Below the pieces are notes generated by a model. The model worked only from the letters and a program-made list of their open reading frames with translations. It searched no databases and was not told the DNA's origin. 64,000 nt of DNA from NCBI GenBank assembly GCA_964621785.1, contig CAZUPD010000018.1:1-64000 (forward strand), in the 5' to 3' direction. This document shows positions 18,284-26,448 of this stretch, one piece after another. Each line of letters opens with the position of its first letter. Position 1 is the stretch's first letter. The stretch is from JACKDW01 sp964621785 (lineage in GTDB: Bacteria; Myxococcota_A; Polyangia; Nannocystales; Nannocystaceae). Position numbers and translations under genes: made by a program.

Positions 18284-18396
18284 CTCGGAACAAATCCCGG
18301 GGACCGAGAAATCACGCTCGTTTTCAGACCCTGTGGCTTTCCTCGCGTGCAGCGTGGCAAAGGTTGGAGCTACGACCTGCTAGTCTCCACGGCTCC

Positions 18397-19767
18397 ATGC
18401 AAACGCCACGAACTCGGATCAGTGATGCTCTCGCGCTCGTGCCCGTGCAAACCGGAGTCCGGATCAAGGGCTGGCTTCGCACCGTGCGCGACAGCAAAAA
18501 AGTTGTCTTCTTACAGGTCAACGACGGCTCGTGCCTGGCAGACCTGCAGGTCGTCGTCAATCCCGAGCTGGCGAATTTCGAGGACGTGCGCAAGTTGACG
18601 ACCGGAAGCGCAGTCGAAGTGGTCGGCGAGCTGACGGCTTCACCCGCCAAAGGTCAGTCGGTCGAGCTCAAAGCGAGCGAAATCTTGGTGATCGGCCGGG
18701 CCGACGCGAGCTTTCCCCTGCAAAAAAAGCGGCACAGCTTCGAGTACCTGCGGAGCATCGCCCACCTGCGGGTTCGCAGCAACACGTTCGGTGCTGTGTT
18801 TCGTGTGCGCAGCATGCTGGCCCAAGCGATCCACGAGTTTTTCGCCCAACGCAAATTCGTGTATGTGCATACGCCGATCATCACCGGAGCCGACTGCGAA
18901 GGTGCCGGCGAAATGTTTCGCGTCACCACCCTTCCCCAATCGTCGACGGCACCGGCGGGCGAGGATTTCTTTGGCAAGCCCACGTTTTTAACCGTTTCGG
19001 GTCAGCTCAACGGCGAAGCCTTTGCCATGGGGCTTTCAGACATCTACACCTTCGGGCCAACGTTTCGTGCCGAGAACTCAAACACCGCACGCCATGTCGC
19101 CGAGTTTTGGATGATCGAACCCGAGATGGCTTGGTGTGACCTCGACGACAACGCCGACTTGGCGGAGGCATTTCTCAAGCACCTGTTGCGCGCCGCGTTG
19201 GAGCGAAGCTCGGGGGACCTCGAGTTTTTCGACAAACGCATCGACCGCGGTCTGATCGAGCGCCTGCGCCATGTCGTCGACTCGGATTTTGTCCGCATGA
19301 CCTACGCCGAGGCGGTCAAGATCCTCGAAAACAGTGGCAAGTCGTTCGAGTTCCCGGTCCACTTCGGTGCCAACTTGCAGGCCGAGCACGAGCGCTACCT
19401 GACCGAAGAGCATGTTGGCCGTCCGGTGTTTGTCGTCGATTACCCGCGCGAGATTAAAGCGTTTTACATGCGTCGTAACGACGACGGTCGAACCGTGGCG
19501 GCGATGGACCTGTTGGTACCCAAGATCGGTGAGCTCATCGGCGGCTCCCAACGCGAGGAACGACAGGATGTCCTCGAAACAACCATCCGCGAGCACGACC
19601 TTGGGTTCGAGGAATACGGCTGGTACCTCGACACCCGACGGTTTGGCACCGCCCCCCACGCGGGCTTTGGCCTCGGATTTGAGCGCCTCGTCATGTACGT
19701 CACTGGGATGGAAAACATCCGCGACGTGATTCCGTTTCCGCGAACGCCTCGACACTGCGAGTTTTGA
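18397..19767 (+). CDS. asnS: Asparaginyl-tRNA synthetase
   Basis: 456 residues from ATG 18397, chosen because the family begins just before the anticodon-binding domain; an in-frame TTG at 18364 would add 11 odd residues. Domains: OB-fold anticodon-binding domain (about 15-105), then the class II catalytic core with motif 1 (FVYVHTPIITGADCEGAGEMF), motif 2 (FGPTFRAENS, near 215) and motif 3 (GFGLGFERLVMYVTG, near 430). Asn-specific features such as the GAGEMF stretch favour AsnRS over AspRS. It charges tRNA-Asn in the cytosol. A clear hairpin follows 12 bp after the stop. Confidence 0.95.
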   Translation: MQTPRTRISDALALVPVQTGVRIKGWLRTVRDSKKVVFLQVNDGSCLADLQVVVNPELANFEDVRKLTTGSAVEVVGELTASPAKGQSVELKASEILVIGRADASFPLQKKRHSFEYLRSIAHLRVRSNTFGAVFRVRSMLAQAIHEFFAQRKFVYVHTPIITGADCEGAGEMFRVTTLPQSSTAPAGEDFFGKPTFLTVSGQLNGEAFAMGLSDIYTFGPTFRAENSNTARHVAEFWMIEPEMAWCDLDDNADLAEAFLKHLLRAALERSSGDLEFFDKRIDRGLIERLRHVVDSDFVRMTYAEAVKILENSGKSFEFPVHFGANLQAEHERYLTEEHVGRPVFVVDYPREIKAFYMRRNDDGRTVAAMDLLVPKIGELIGGSQREERQDVLETTIREHDLGFEEYGWYLDTRRFGTAPHAGFGLGFERLVMYVTGMENIRDVIPFPRTPRHCEF

Positions 19768-19778
19768 GCTCAAGCAAA

Positions 19779-19812
19779 GGGAGCCAGCCGTCATCGCCGG
19801 CTGGCTTCCTTC
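19779..19812 (+). terminator. Terminator hairpin after asnS
   Basis: GGAGCCAGCCG pairs with CGGCTGGCTTCC (one mismatch/bulge) around a short loop, followed by a modest T-rich tail (ttctgtt). It is the only strong hairpin between asnS and greB. Confidence 0.75.
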
Positions 19813-19886
19813 TGTTAAAAAATGTATGAGCAAATAAATCGGACGAATGCTTGACCGCGACGCACGTTCCGGGCCATGCTCATCCG

Positions 19887-20375
19887 ATGGCCGGAAAGCT
19901 CGACTACATCACCCCGGAGGGGATGCAAAAGCTACGCGACGAGGTGGATTTTTTGTGGAAGGTCGAGCGGCCCCAAGTCACGCGGGATGTCACGGCAGCC
20001 GCGGAGCTCGGTGATCGGTCCGAGAATGCCGACTATATCTACGGGAAAAAGCGTCTGCGGGAGATCGATCGCCGGCTGCGGTTTTTGGCCAAACGCATCG
20101 AAGCACTCAAGGTCGTCACCCCGCACAAGCACCCCGAGAGCAAGGTGACGTTTGGCTGCTGGGTGACACTCGAAGACGAGGACGGCGAGACCAAGACCTA
20201 CCGCCTAGTCGGACCCGACGAGGTCGACGCGACTGCGGGCAAGATCAGCATCGGATCGCCGATGGGCCGGGCGCTGTTGGGCAAATTCGAAGATGATGAG
20301 GTCGAGGTCCACCGCCCCCGAGGCGAGGCGACATTTACGATTATAGAAGTTGTATATACAGAGTCAGACAGGTAA
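19887..20375 (+). CDS. greB: Transcription elongation/cleavage factor GreB
   Basis: 162 residues from ATG 19887, the start that matches the family; a TTG at 19851 would add 12 residues. N-terminal coiled-coil hairpin (YITPEGMQKLRDEVDFL, then the acidic tip AELGDRSENADYIYGKKRLREID with the catalytic-type Asp/Glu) is followed by the C-terminal FKBP-like domain (GKISIGSPMGRALLGKFEDDEVEV). The YIYGKKRLREIDRRLRFL stretch is diagnostic of GreB rather than GreA. It stimulates RNA cleavage by backtracked polymerase. Stands alone between terminators. Confidence 0.93.
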   Translation: MAGKLDYITPEGMQKLRDEVDFLWKVERPQVTRDVTAAAELGDRSENADYIYGKKRLREIDRRLRFLAKRIEALKVVTPHKHPESKVTFGCWVTLEDEDGETKTYRLVGPDEVDATAGKISIGSPMGRALLGKFEDDEVEVHRPRGEATFTIIEVVYTESDR

Positions 20376-20605
20376 CGAACCCGGGCCCCGATTTCGTGGC
20401 ACGGGAAAGCACGCCCGGACATCTAAATAAACGGGGCGCATGCTTCAAACAAAGCGGCTCGGTTGCGTTTTACATGTATTTGCACACCTCGCGCGAAATC
20501 GTGGTGATCGATCTGAGATCCGGCCGACGAAGCACGGGAGGGTGCTCGATTCGGCGAGTCGTTTGACCATGGCGTGAGGGTGGCCTGACTGATACAAACG
20601 GGGCG

Positions 20606-21430
20606 ATGGCAAGTCTTCAGGGAAAAACGCTCTTCATCTCAGGTGCCAGTCGCGGGATCGGCAAAGCAATCGCGCTGCGCGCCGCCGCCGACGGTGCCAA
20701 CATCGTGATCGCAGCCAAGACGGCCGAGCCACATCCGCGGCTGCCGGGAACGATCTACACAGCGGCCGAAGAAATTGAACAGGCCGGTGGCAAAGCGTTG
20801 CCATTGGTCGTCGACATTCGCCATGGCGAGCAGATCGCCGCAGCCGTGGCCAAGGCGGTGGAGACATTCGGCGGGATCGATATTTTGGTCAACAACGCCA
20901 GTGCAATTTCCCTGACAGGGACCCTGCAAACGACACTCAAGCGCTATGACTTGATGAACCAGGTCAACGCCCGCGGAACCTTCGCCTGTTCCCAAGCCTG
21001 CATTCCCCATCTACTCAAGGCCGAAAATCCGCATATCCTCAACATCTCACCGCCGTTGAATATGCATGAAAAATGGTTTCAGAACCACGTAGCCTACACC
21101 ATGGCCAAGTACGGCATGAGTCTGTGTGTGCTCGGAATGGCGGCGGAATTTCGCCACGAAGGGCTGGCTGTCAACGCACTGTGGCCCCGCACGGCGATCG
21201 CAACCGCGGCCGTCATGAACCTCCTAGGTGGTAAGGAGGCCTATTCACGCTGTCGCAAGCCGAGCATTATGTCCGATGCGGCCCATGTAATTTTGACCAG
21301 CGATGCCAAGACGACGACCGGCAACTTTTTTATCGACGACGACGTTCTGCGCGGGGCAGGGGTCGAAGACTTGAGTGTATATGCAGATGTACCGGACAGT
21401 CAGTTGATGCCCGACTTCTTTGTCGGCTAG
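20606..21430 (+). CDS. Short-chain dehydrogenase/reductase, HSDL2-like
   Basis: 274 residues. Classical SDR fold: the NADP(H)-binding SGASRGIG (near 11-18) and IAAKTAEPHPRLPGTI typical of the HSDL2 branch, NNASA (near 98), a catalytic Ser region (ILNISPP) and YTMAK (Tyr/Lys near 165-169). Eukaryotic HSDL2 carries a C-terminal SCP2 lipid-binding domain; here the protein ends without it, as in other bacterial members. Substrate unknown, probably a lipid or fatty-acid derivative. A 230-bp region upstream holds one copy of the iterated palindrome (20475-20484). Confidence 0.85.
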   Translation: MASLQGKTLFISGASRGIGKAIALRAAADGANIVIAAKTAEPHPRLPGTIYTAAEEIEQAGGKALPLVVDIRHGEQIAAAVAKAVETFGGIDILVNNASAISLTGTLQTTLKRYDLMNQVNARGTFACSQACIPHLLKAENPHILNISPPLNMHEKWFQNHVAYTMAKYGMSLCVLGMAAEFRHEGLAVNALWPRTAIATAAVMNLLGGKEAYSRCRKPSIMSDAAHVILTSDAKTTTGNFFIDDDVLRGAGVEDLSVYADVPDSQLMPDFFVG

Positions 21431-21613
21431 TTCAGGTCTTTTCCGCAAAACCGCGACTTCGCCGCCACTCGCGAGACAAGATATGCAGGGTGGCGCGAAC
21501 GAGTTCGTGAAGCGCTGCCGCCGACAGGCCGATTTCGTCCCTGAGGATATGTCGAAAAAGACATGTCCAAAGTCGTACTGGCATTTGTGCGCCGAAGCGG
21601 GCACCATCTTGAC

Positions 21614-22315
21614 ATGGTTCGAGGTCGTGTCCGCACCCAAAGAATTCGGGTCGCCTGCCGTGTGATCGGACTCGTGGCACTCACGAGTAGTGCGCAGGCC
21701 GACGCGCGTGAGCCGCTCGACCCATATCCGCGTTTGGTGATTGCCGGCGGGCCGTTGATCGGCCCAACAATCGCCAGCGAGGAGGACTGCCGGGCAAACG
21801 GGCCGACCTACTACTGCGAAAACAACGGCTACTTCCTCGGGCTCGGAGCCAACCTCGAGGCCCGTGTCCGTCTACGCAAATTACTGTATGTACATCTTCG
21901 TGGACTCATCGTCGGCAACACAGCCCGCACAGAGGGTGCCTATTCCGGCGCCGGAGGAACAGGCATCGGCATCGGGGTCTACCACCGGTACCTATTTGCC
22001 CGCGGCGAGTATCTGTTGTTAGGAGCATTTGGCAGCAATCTCTACCGAGCGCCATTTCAAGATGAGCGCATGTCGACCGTGGTGATGGGTAACCACGCGG
22101 GATTGCTGAGTACAGGTCTGCGGACCCATCTCACCGGACGCTTGGGAATCGAGCTGTGGGGAGGCCTGATGATCGGTCCGCGAATTTTGAGGACAACCAT
22201 GCGCGAGGAACTCAACGAGGACCGGGTGCAGGTCAGCTTCCTCGCCGGGTTTAACCTGACGTTCGATGCGCTCATCAACCGGGCACCGGCGAGTGCCCCA
22301 CCGGCGGCTCCATAA
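21614..22315 (+). CDS. Exported protein of unknown function, possibly outer-membrane beta-barrel
   Basis: 233 residues from ATG 21614, chosen because it gives a typical signal peptide (basic start, hydrophobic stretch, cleavage near SSAQA-DAR); an in-frame start at 21563 would hide the signal. The mature part is Gly/aromatic-rich with alternating hydrophobic strands (YFLGLGANLEARVRLRKLL, GIGIGVYHRYLFARGEYLL, GRLGIELWGGLMIG), a pattern seen in small outer-membrane barrels. It has a Cys pair (near EEDCRANGPTYYCEN) that could form a disulfide. No specific family recognised. It contains a copy of the palindrome at 21885-21894. Confidence 0.6.
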   Translation: MVRGRVRTQRIRVACRVIGLVALTSSAQADAREPLDPYPRLVIAGGPLIGPTIASEEDCRANGPTYYCENNGYFLGLGANLEARVRLRKLLYVHLRGLIVGNTARTEGAYSGAGGTGIGIGVYHRYLFARGEYLLLGAFGSNLYRAPFQDERMSTVVMGNHAGLLSTGLRTHLTGRLGIELWGGLMIGPRILRTTMREELNEDRVQVSFLAGFNLTFDALINRAPASAPPAAP

Positions 22316-22324
22316 AAGAATGCA

Positions 22325-23581
22325 TTACCTGTGCACATCGCCCTCGCAGGAACGTTGAACACGTTCACGATCAACTCGCGTACAAATGGGTAACTTACGC
22401 GCGCCAAATAGTTCCCGAATATTCTTTGTAAGTGCATCAATTTGTTCGGGGAGATGGCTCGCTGAGATCGTGAGCCGCAGTCGACTCGCACCGTGGGGCA
22501 CAGTCGGCGGCCGAATCGCTTGCACGTGAAAACCGCGGTCGCTCAGGGCCCGGCTCAGCGTCAGTGCATCCTCGTTGCTACCGACAATCAATGGGATGAT
22601 CGGCGTAACACGGGGCTCAATCCCCAATCCACGGGAGAGCCGATGTAGATTTTCTCGAAGCTGCGCACGGCGTTTTTGACCCTCGCACCCGAGCACAAGG
22701 TCGAGTGCACACTGAATCGCGGCGATCAAATGCGGAGACACTCCGGTGCTAAACACCATCCCTCGGGCATGGGTCCGGATCCATTGGCAGATGAGACGAC
22801 TACTCGCAACAAATGCCCCGGCGCATCCGAGGGCCTTCCCACAGGTCCCAACCAACAGGGTGGGACAGACATTGTGGTGCCCGCTAAATGTTAGATGTTT
22901 CTCGTACAACCCCAAACTATGGGCCTCGTCGAGGTACACCAAGCCACCTTGCGCAACATGCTGATACACATAGTTGGGCAGAACCGTGTCGCCGTCCATC
23001 GAGAAAAACGATTCGGTGAACCACCAGCAAAGCGTTTTTGGATGGGGCGCCGGCGGGGGTTGCCGATGGCGCAAGATCGTCTTGTCAGCTTTGGTCAGTC
23101 GAAGCCCGTCGATGAGACTCGCGTGGTTGAGACGGTCGCTAAACACCTGATCGTTCGCAGCGACCAGGCAAGCCGGCACACTCGAGTTGAGCTGAAAACC
23201 CGACGGGAACAGGACGGCATCCGGGTAGCCAACAACCTCGGCGAGTCGATGTTCGAGCTCGCGGTGACTTGGATGGTCACCGCAGATCAGCCGCGACGCG
23301 GTCGCACCCGGAACGGCTTGGACCTGTGACAAACGCAGACCGAGTCCGAGATAATCGTTGCTACAAAAACCGACGACCCGGCGTCCGTTGAGGAGGTACG
23401 TCGTTCCCTGATGATCTGCGATCGCGGGAAGTTGCCGGACGAGATTTTGCGCTCGCTCGCTGGCGAGTTGATGCTCGATTCGCTGCTCGAGGAGGGTGCC
23501 GTGCACGCCGGGAGGATGCTTGCTTTTGCGAAAGAGTTCGAGGAAAACACCGGAAGAGTGATGTGACCTTGCCCGATCCAC
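22325..23581 (-). CDS. BioF-like alpha-oxoamine synthase (8-amino-7-oxononanoate synthase family)
   Basis: 418 residues in the longest reading; the conserved part starts near residue 27, so the true start may be later. PLP-dependent fold-type I enzyme: VGFCSNDYLGL near 70, TESFFSMDGD near 188, YLDEAHSLG near 217 and the PLP-lysine motif TCGKALG near 247. Family members condense an acyl-CoA or acyl-ACP with an amino acid; BioF makes 8-amino-7-oxononanoate for biotin. No other biotin genes are visible, so an alternative substrate is possible. Codon choice looks less GC-biased than in most neighbours. Its 5' end overlaps the start of rsmG head to head (23563-23581). Confidence 0.78.
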   Translation of the reverse strand: MDRARSHHSSGVFLELFRKSKHPPGVHGTLLEQRIEHQLASERAQNLVRQLPAIADHQGTTYLLNGRRVVGFCSNDYLGLGLRLSQVQAVPGATASRLICGDHPSHRELEHRLAEVVGYPDAVLFPSGFQLNSSVPACLVAANDQVFSDRLNHASLIDGLRLTKADKTILRHRQPPPAPHPKTLCWWFTESFFSMDGDTVLPNYVYQHVAQGGLVYLDEAHSLGLYEKHLTFSGHHNVCPTLLVGTCGKALGCAGAFVASSRLICQWIRTHARGMVFSTGVSPHLIAAIQCALDLVLGCEGQKRRAQLRENLHRLSRGLGIEPRVTPIIPLIVGSNEDALTLSRALSDRGFHVQAIRPPTVPHGASRLRLTISASHLPEQIDALTKNIRELFGARKLPICTRVDRERVQRSCEGDVHR

Positions 23582-24153
23582 ATTCCGCAGATGTTCGCCG
23601 AAGGTTGGACCAGCTCAAGCAACTTTGGCAGCGCTACGGTCGCGTGATGAACTTAACCAGTGACCTCGATAGTTCTAACCTCGACCGGCACATCGCAGAG
23701 GCGAGGGTTGTATTGCGGCTCGTCGCCAAGCACCACGAACTTGCCGGACTCCAGTGGTTGGATGTCGGAAGTGGGGGAGGAATGCCCGGGCTTGTGATCA
23801 TGGCATGTGCTCCGCAGATCGAGATGACACTTGTGGAACCACGAGCAAAACGCGCAGCATTCTTGGAAATCGCAGTAGGGGCACTCGGGATCCACAGCCG
23901 GGTTGTCCGAGCCCGCATCGAGGGGACGAGATGGCAAGCCGTCAGTGGAGATACCCCGGAGTCAAACTACGATGTGGCGAGTGCGCGCGCTGTCTTTTCG
24001 CCGGCCAAGTGGCTCGAAGTCGGATTGGGGTTGGTTCGCCCGGGCGGAACCGTTGTTGTGGAGCTTCCGCCAGACGCAACTGCACCAGGTAATCCGTACG
24101 AGAAATGTGTCGAAGCCGGGTGGGGATGTGCCGCCTACAAGCGACCGAGCTGA
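23563..24153 (+). CDS. rsmG: 16S rRNA (guanine-527-N7) methyltransferase
   Basis: 196 residues from a GTG start. It has the RsmG N-terminal helix (WQRYGRVMNLTSDLD), the family signature HIAEARVVL, the SAM loop WLDVGSGGGMPGLV (near 64-78), VEPRAKRAAFL and SARAVFSPAKW. It methylates G527 of 16S rRNA. In many bacteria rsmG (gidB) sits beside mnmG and parAB near the origin; here mnmG and parAB are not adjacent, but a parS-like palindrome starts 2 bp after its stop codon. Confidence 0.9.
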   Translation: MTLPDPHSADVRRRLDQLKQLWQRYGRVMNLTSDLDSSNLDRHIAEARVVLRLVAKHHELAGLQWLDVGSGGGMPGLVIMACAPQIEMTLVEPRAKRAAFLEIAVGALGIHSRVVRARIEGTRWQAVSGDTPESNYDVASARAVFSPAKWLEVGLGLVRPGGTVVVELPPDATAPGNPYEKCVEAGWGCAAYKRPS

Positions 24154-24154
24154 A

Positions 24155-24170
24155 CGTTTCACGTGAAACG
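24155..24170. other. parS-like centromere site 1
   Basis: CGTTTCACGTGAAACG is a perfect 16-bp palindrome and contains the full 14-bp core GTTTCACGTGAAAC of the conserved bacterial parS (ParB-binding) site. It begins right after the rsmG stop codon. ParB loading sites of this sequence are used in chromosome segregation and usually lie near the replication origin. Confidence 0.88.
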
Positions 24171-24289
24171 ATGGTTGAGTTGAAGCTCGCAAGCACGATG
24201 AGCAGCAGACCCGTGAAATCTCGAGCATGCGTCCGAGTACCTCACTGCGTTCTCGGGTCGACAGCAAATTCAGTAATCGCGCCACTCAA

Positions 24290-24615
24290 ACTAACTTAGG
24301 CGGATCCCGTGAAGTCTCTGTCGTGCAGAGTCGACAGGTCAGTTGGACTGGCAAACGCGCGACTCGAACGTAGGCGGAAAACCCGCAAAACCTCTGTGCA
24401 GAGTCGACAGGTCACCCAGATGGACCGGTAAACGCGCGACTTGAACGTAGGTGGATAACCCGTGAACTCTCTGTCGTGCACAACTCGCTACTCCCGAGTC
24501 ACCCAGTTGGACTGGTAAACACGCGACTCGAACGTAGGTGGATAACCCGCGAACTCTCTGTCGTGCACAACTCGCTACCCGTCGACAGGTCACCCAGTTG
24601 GACTGGTAAACGGGC
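24290..24615 (+). repeat. Diverged tandem repeat, about four units of 73-86 bp
   Basis: The anchor GTAGGYGGAWAACCCG recurs near 24370, 24448 and 24534, with a degenerate form near 24296. Each unit also holds CTCTCTGTCGTGCA and GTCACCCAGTTGGACTGG blocks. Block order is constant while spacing varies, so units have lost or gained short segments. No spacer/repeat regularity of the CRISPR kind. Confidence 0.8.
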
Positions 24616-24625
24616 TACTCCAAGC

Positions 24626-24795
24626 TTCTCGAGTCGACAGCAAATTCATTTGATCGAGTGGCCAAGTCACCCAGTTCGACTACTCCAACCTTCTCGAGTC
24701 GGCAGCAGATCCATTTGATCGAGTGGCCAAGTCACCCAGTTCGACTACTCCAAGCTTCTCGAGTCGGCAGCAGATCCATTTGATCGAGTGGCCAA
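24626..24795 (+). repeat. 65-bp tandem repeat, 2.6 copies
   Basis: Copies start at 24626, 24691 and 24756 with the block TTCTCGAGTCGRCAGCARAT. The unit includes TTTGATCGAGTGGCCAAG and GTCACCCAGTTCGACTACTC; the last block shares GTCACCCAGTT with the left-hand repeat family. Copies two and three are nearly identical, indicating recent duplication. Confidence 0.88.
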
Positions 24796-24986
24796 ACCCA
24801 GGCAACCCGAGTTAACCGACGACAACCCCAGTGGACGAGATCGGCTCAGTTGAACGGCTGACCGACTCCATCGACTACTCCGCCGGGTAACTCGAATTGA
24901 ACTAAAACTCCAAGGCTGACCGACGCTAGGCTGACTGGGGTCCTCGAGTTGACCGCGACTGTCACCACCCGAGCATCCTTCGAGCA

Positions 24987-25002
24987 CGTTTCACGTGGAA
25001 CC
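24987..25002. other. parS-like centromere site 2
   Basis: CGTTTCACGTGGAACC; its reverse complement contains GTTCCACGTGAAAC, a well-known functional variant of parS with one asymmetric base. It overlaps the last codons and stop of the rhomboid gene (stop at 24991-24993), about 830 bp from site 1. Confidence 0.85.
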
Positions 25003-26283
25003 ATCGGGCCCAACTTCGGCGCAGGTCTCGACGTGTTCCTCGATCTCGTCGTTGGGTGTGTCGAGCATCTTGCGTGCTTTCTGAATTTGCTTAAGTCCTT
25101 CCTCTGTTCGTCCCTGCTTGCAGCGTATCCAGCCGAGCGTATCGAGAAAATCTGGTGACTCCGGATCTTGCGCGAGTGCGCGGGTAACGAGTTGCTCCGC
25201 TCGTTCGAGTTCGACGCCGAGCAGGGCAAACTGGTAGGCGATTGCATTCTGCAAAATCGCGTCATCGGGCCTGCTCTCCAAGGCGTCCTCGAGATAGGGG
25301 AGGGAACGATCCACATCACCCTGCTCGATCAGGCGAAAACCGACAAAGAACGGATAGTTCGGACGACCCTCTGGCTGTAGCGTTGCGGCGAGCAACACAC
25401 CGGCCATGGCCAGCGAACCGACAGAGGCCGGAAGTCGGTAATGCTGTGGATGCAGGTACATCAGTGCGGCGAGCCCACCTGCAACGAGGCCACCGATATG
25501 CCCGGCCTGGGCAATGGCCGGGATGTAAAAACCGAGCAGGATGATCGCTCCGAGCATCCAACCCAGACGATTGGCGAGAATCGGTTCGAGTTCGATGCGA
25601 ACCATGACGGGTCCCCATAACCGCGCAATCCACAAGAGTGCAGCGAGGCCGAGAATGCCTGCCGATGCACCGACGACATAACGGGCTTCCGCCCACGCAC
25701 ATGACGCGAGGGCACCGGCCAAGGCACTCATCACAAAAACTGTTAGGAGACCTCGCGCTCCCCAAACACGCTCGATCCACGGTCCGATCGAAGCCAGCGC
25801 GGTGAGGTTCAAAACAAGATGAATCCACGAGCCGTGCATGAAGCTAGTCGTCAACAACCGCCACCACTCTTGCTCGATCCAAACCCGGGTGAGATCGAGG
25901 GCACCGACGGTGGTCAGCAAGGCCGGATCGAGAATCCAGTACGAATCGAGGAGTGCTCGAGTCGGGTCCTCGGCGAGCTTCCAAACAAACATGAGCTCAG
26001 CGGCGAAGTAGGTCGCACACACGAAGAGAAGAACCATCGTCGCAGGGCTTCCCCGCAGGGTCGGTTCCGCTTGCCACCCACGGTTTTTTTCATGTGTTCC
26101 TGTGGACAGTTCTTGTACGGACTCGCGAGCTCCAGGCTTCTCACTGAGTTCGGAACGCATGATCGCAGAAACGGACCAGGGGACGCTCTTCGATGCACAG
26201 TCCGTGACTACGAGCATCTGGCGGTTGTGACCAGAACTTGGTGAGTCCGGGCGGGGCTTTTGGGCGAATCGCTCTTCCGCCAT
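24991..26283 (-). CDS. Rhomboid-family intramembrane protease with C-terminal TPR
   Basis: 430 residues from ATG 26283; longer and shorter starts (26442, 26160) exist, and I avoid the longest because it would leave almost no room for a promoter before the divergent tsaD. The rhomboid core has WWRLLTTSFMHGSWIHLVLNL (conserved His/Asn helix), the catalytic GASAG with Ser207 and the helix-6 His262 (AGHIGG), so the protease is predicted active. The last 120 residues form tetratricopeptide repeats (DRSLPYLEDALESRPDD, AEQLVTRALAQDPESPD), probably cytosolic, for partner binding. The gene's 3' end overlaps parS-like site 2. Confidence 0.88.
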   Translation of the reverse strand: MAEERFAQKPRPDSPSSGHNRQMLVVTDCASKSVPWSVSAIMRSELSEKPGARESVQELSTGTHEKNRGWQAEPTLRGSPATMVLLFVCATYFAAELMFVWKLAEDPTRALLDSYWILDPALLTTVGALDLTRVWIEQEWWRLLTTSFMHGSWIHLVLNLTALASIGPWIERVWGARGLLTVFVMSALAGALASCAWAEARYVVGASAGILGLAALLWIARLWGPVMVRIELEPILANRLGWMLGAIILLGFYIPAIAQAGHIGGLVAGGLAALMYLHPQHYRLPASVGSLAMAGVLLAATLQPEGRPNYPFFVGFRLIEQGDVDRSLPYLEDALESRPDDAILQNAIAYQFALLGVELERAEQLVTRALAQDPESPDFLDTLGWIRCKQGRTEEGLKQIQKARKMLDTPNDEIEEHVETCAEVGPDGST

Positions 26284-26448
26284 CGCACGCACAATAACAG
26301 CCGCCGACCCCCTAGCCCACGTTTCCGGTAGTTTATAAATGCGCCCGAATTTTGCGCTATCGATCCTCAAATTGAGATATGACGAGTGCCATTCCACACG
26401 TGTGGTGATGATTGAAGTCGACGAGCAGCCGCGGTAGTCCAACGATCC

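Larger units (their letters stand above)
16376..19836 (+). repeat. Dispersed 14-mer TGTATGAGCAAATA, two exact copies
   Basis: Exact copies lie at 16380-16393 and 19823-19836, each just downstream of a stop codon (methyltransferase-like gene and asnS) and each preceded by an A-rich stretch. It is one base off the iterated palindrome core TGYANNTRCA (position 7 is A instead of T). Only the two short copies are meant here, not the interval between them. Confidence 0.55.
24154..24990. other. Non-coding repeat-rich interval between two parS-like sites (candidate centromere)
   Basis: About 840 bp between the converging ends of rsmG and the rhomboid gene. It holds no gene I can support, a 73-86 bp repeat family on the left, a 65-bp tandem repeat on the right, and parS-like palindromes at each edge. 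Two copies of GGTGGATAA (24450-24458, 24537-24545), reverse complement TTATCCACC, are one base off a DnaA box but are part of the repeat units. Whether this is an origin, a centromere or only a ParB spreading site cannot be decided from the sequence. Confidence 0.7.

Noticed and set aside
24290..24800. CRISPR-like array
   Set aside because: Units are 65-86 bp, repeats are diverged and there are no equal-sized unique spacers or cas genes; a tandem-repeat array fits better.
24154..24990. Firm call of oriC
   Set aside because: Only two imperfect DnaA-like words, no AT-rich unwinding element and no dnaA/dnaN in the window; kept as a candidate centromere.
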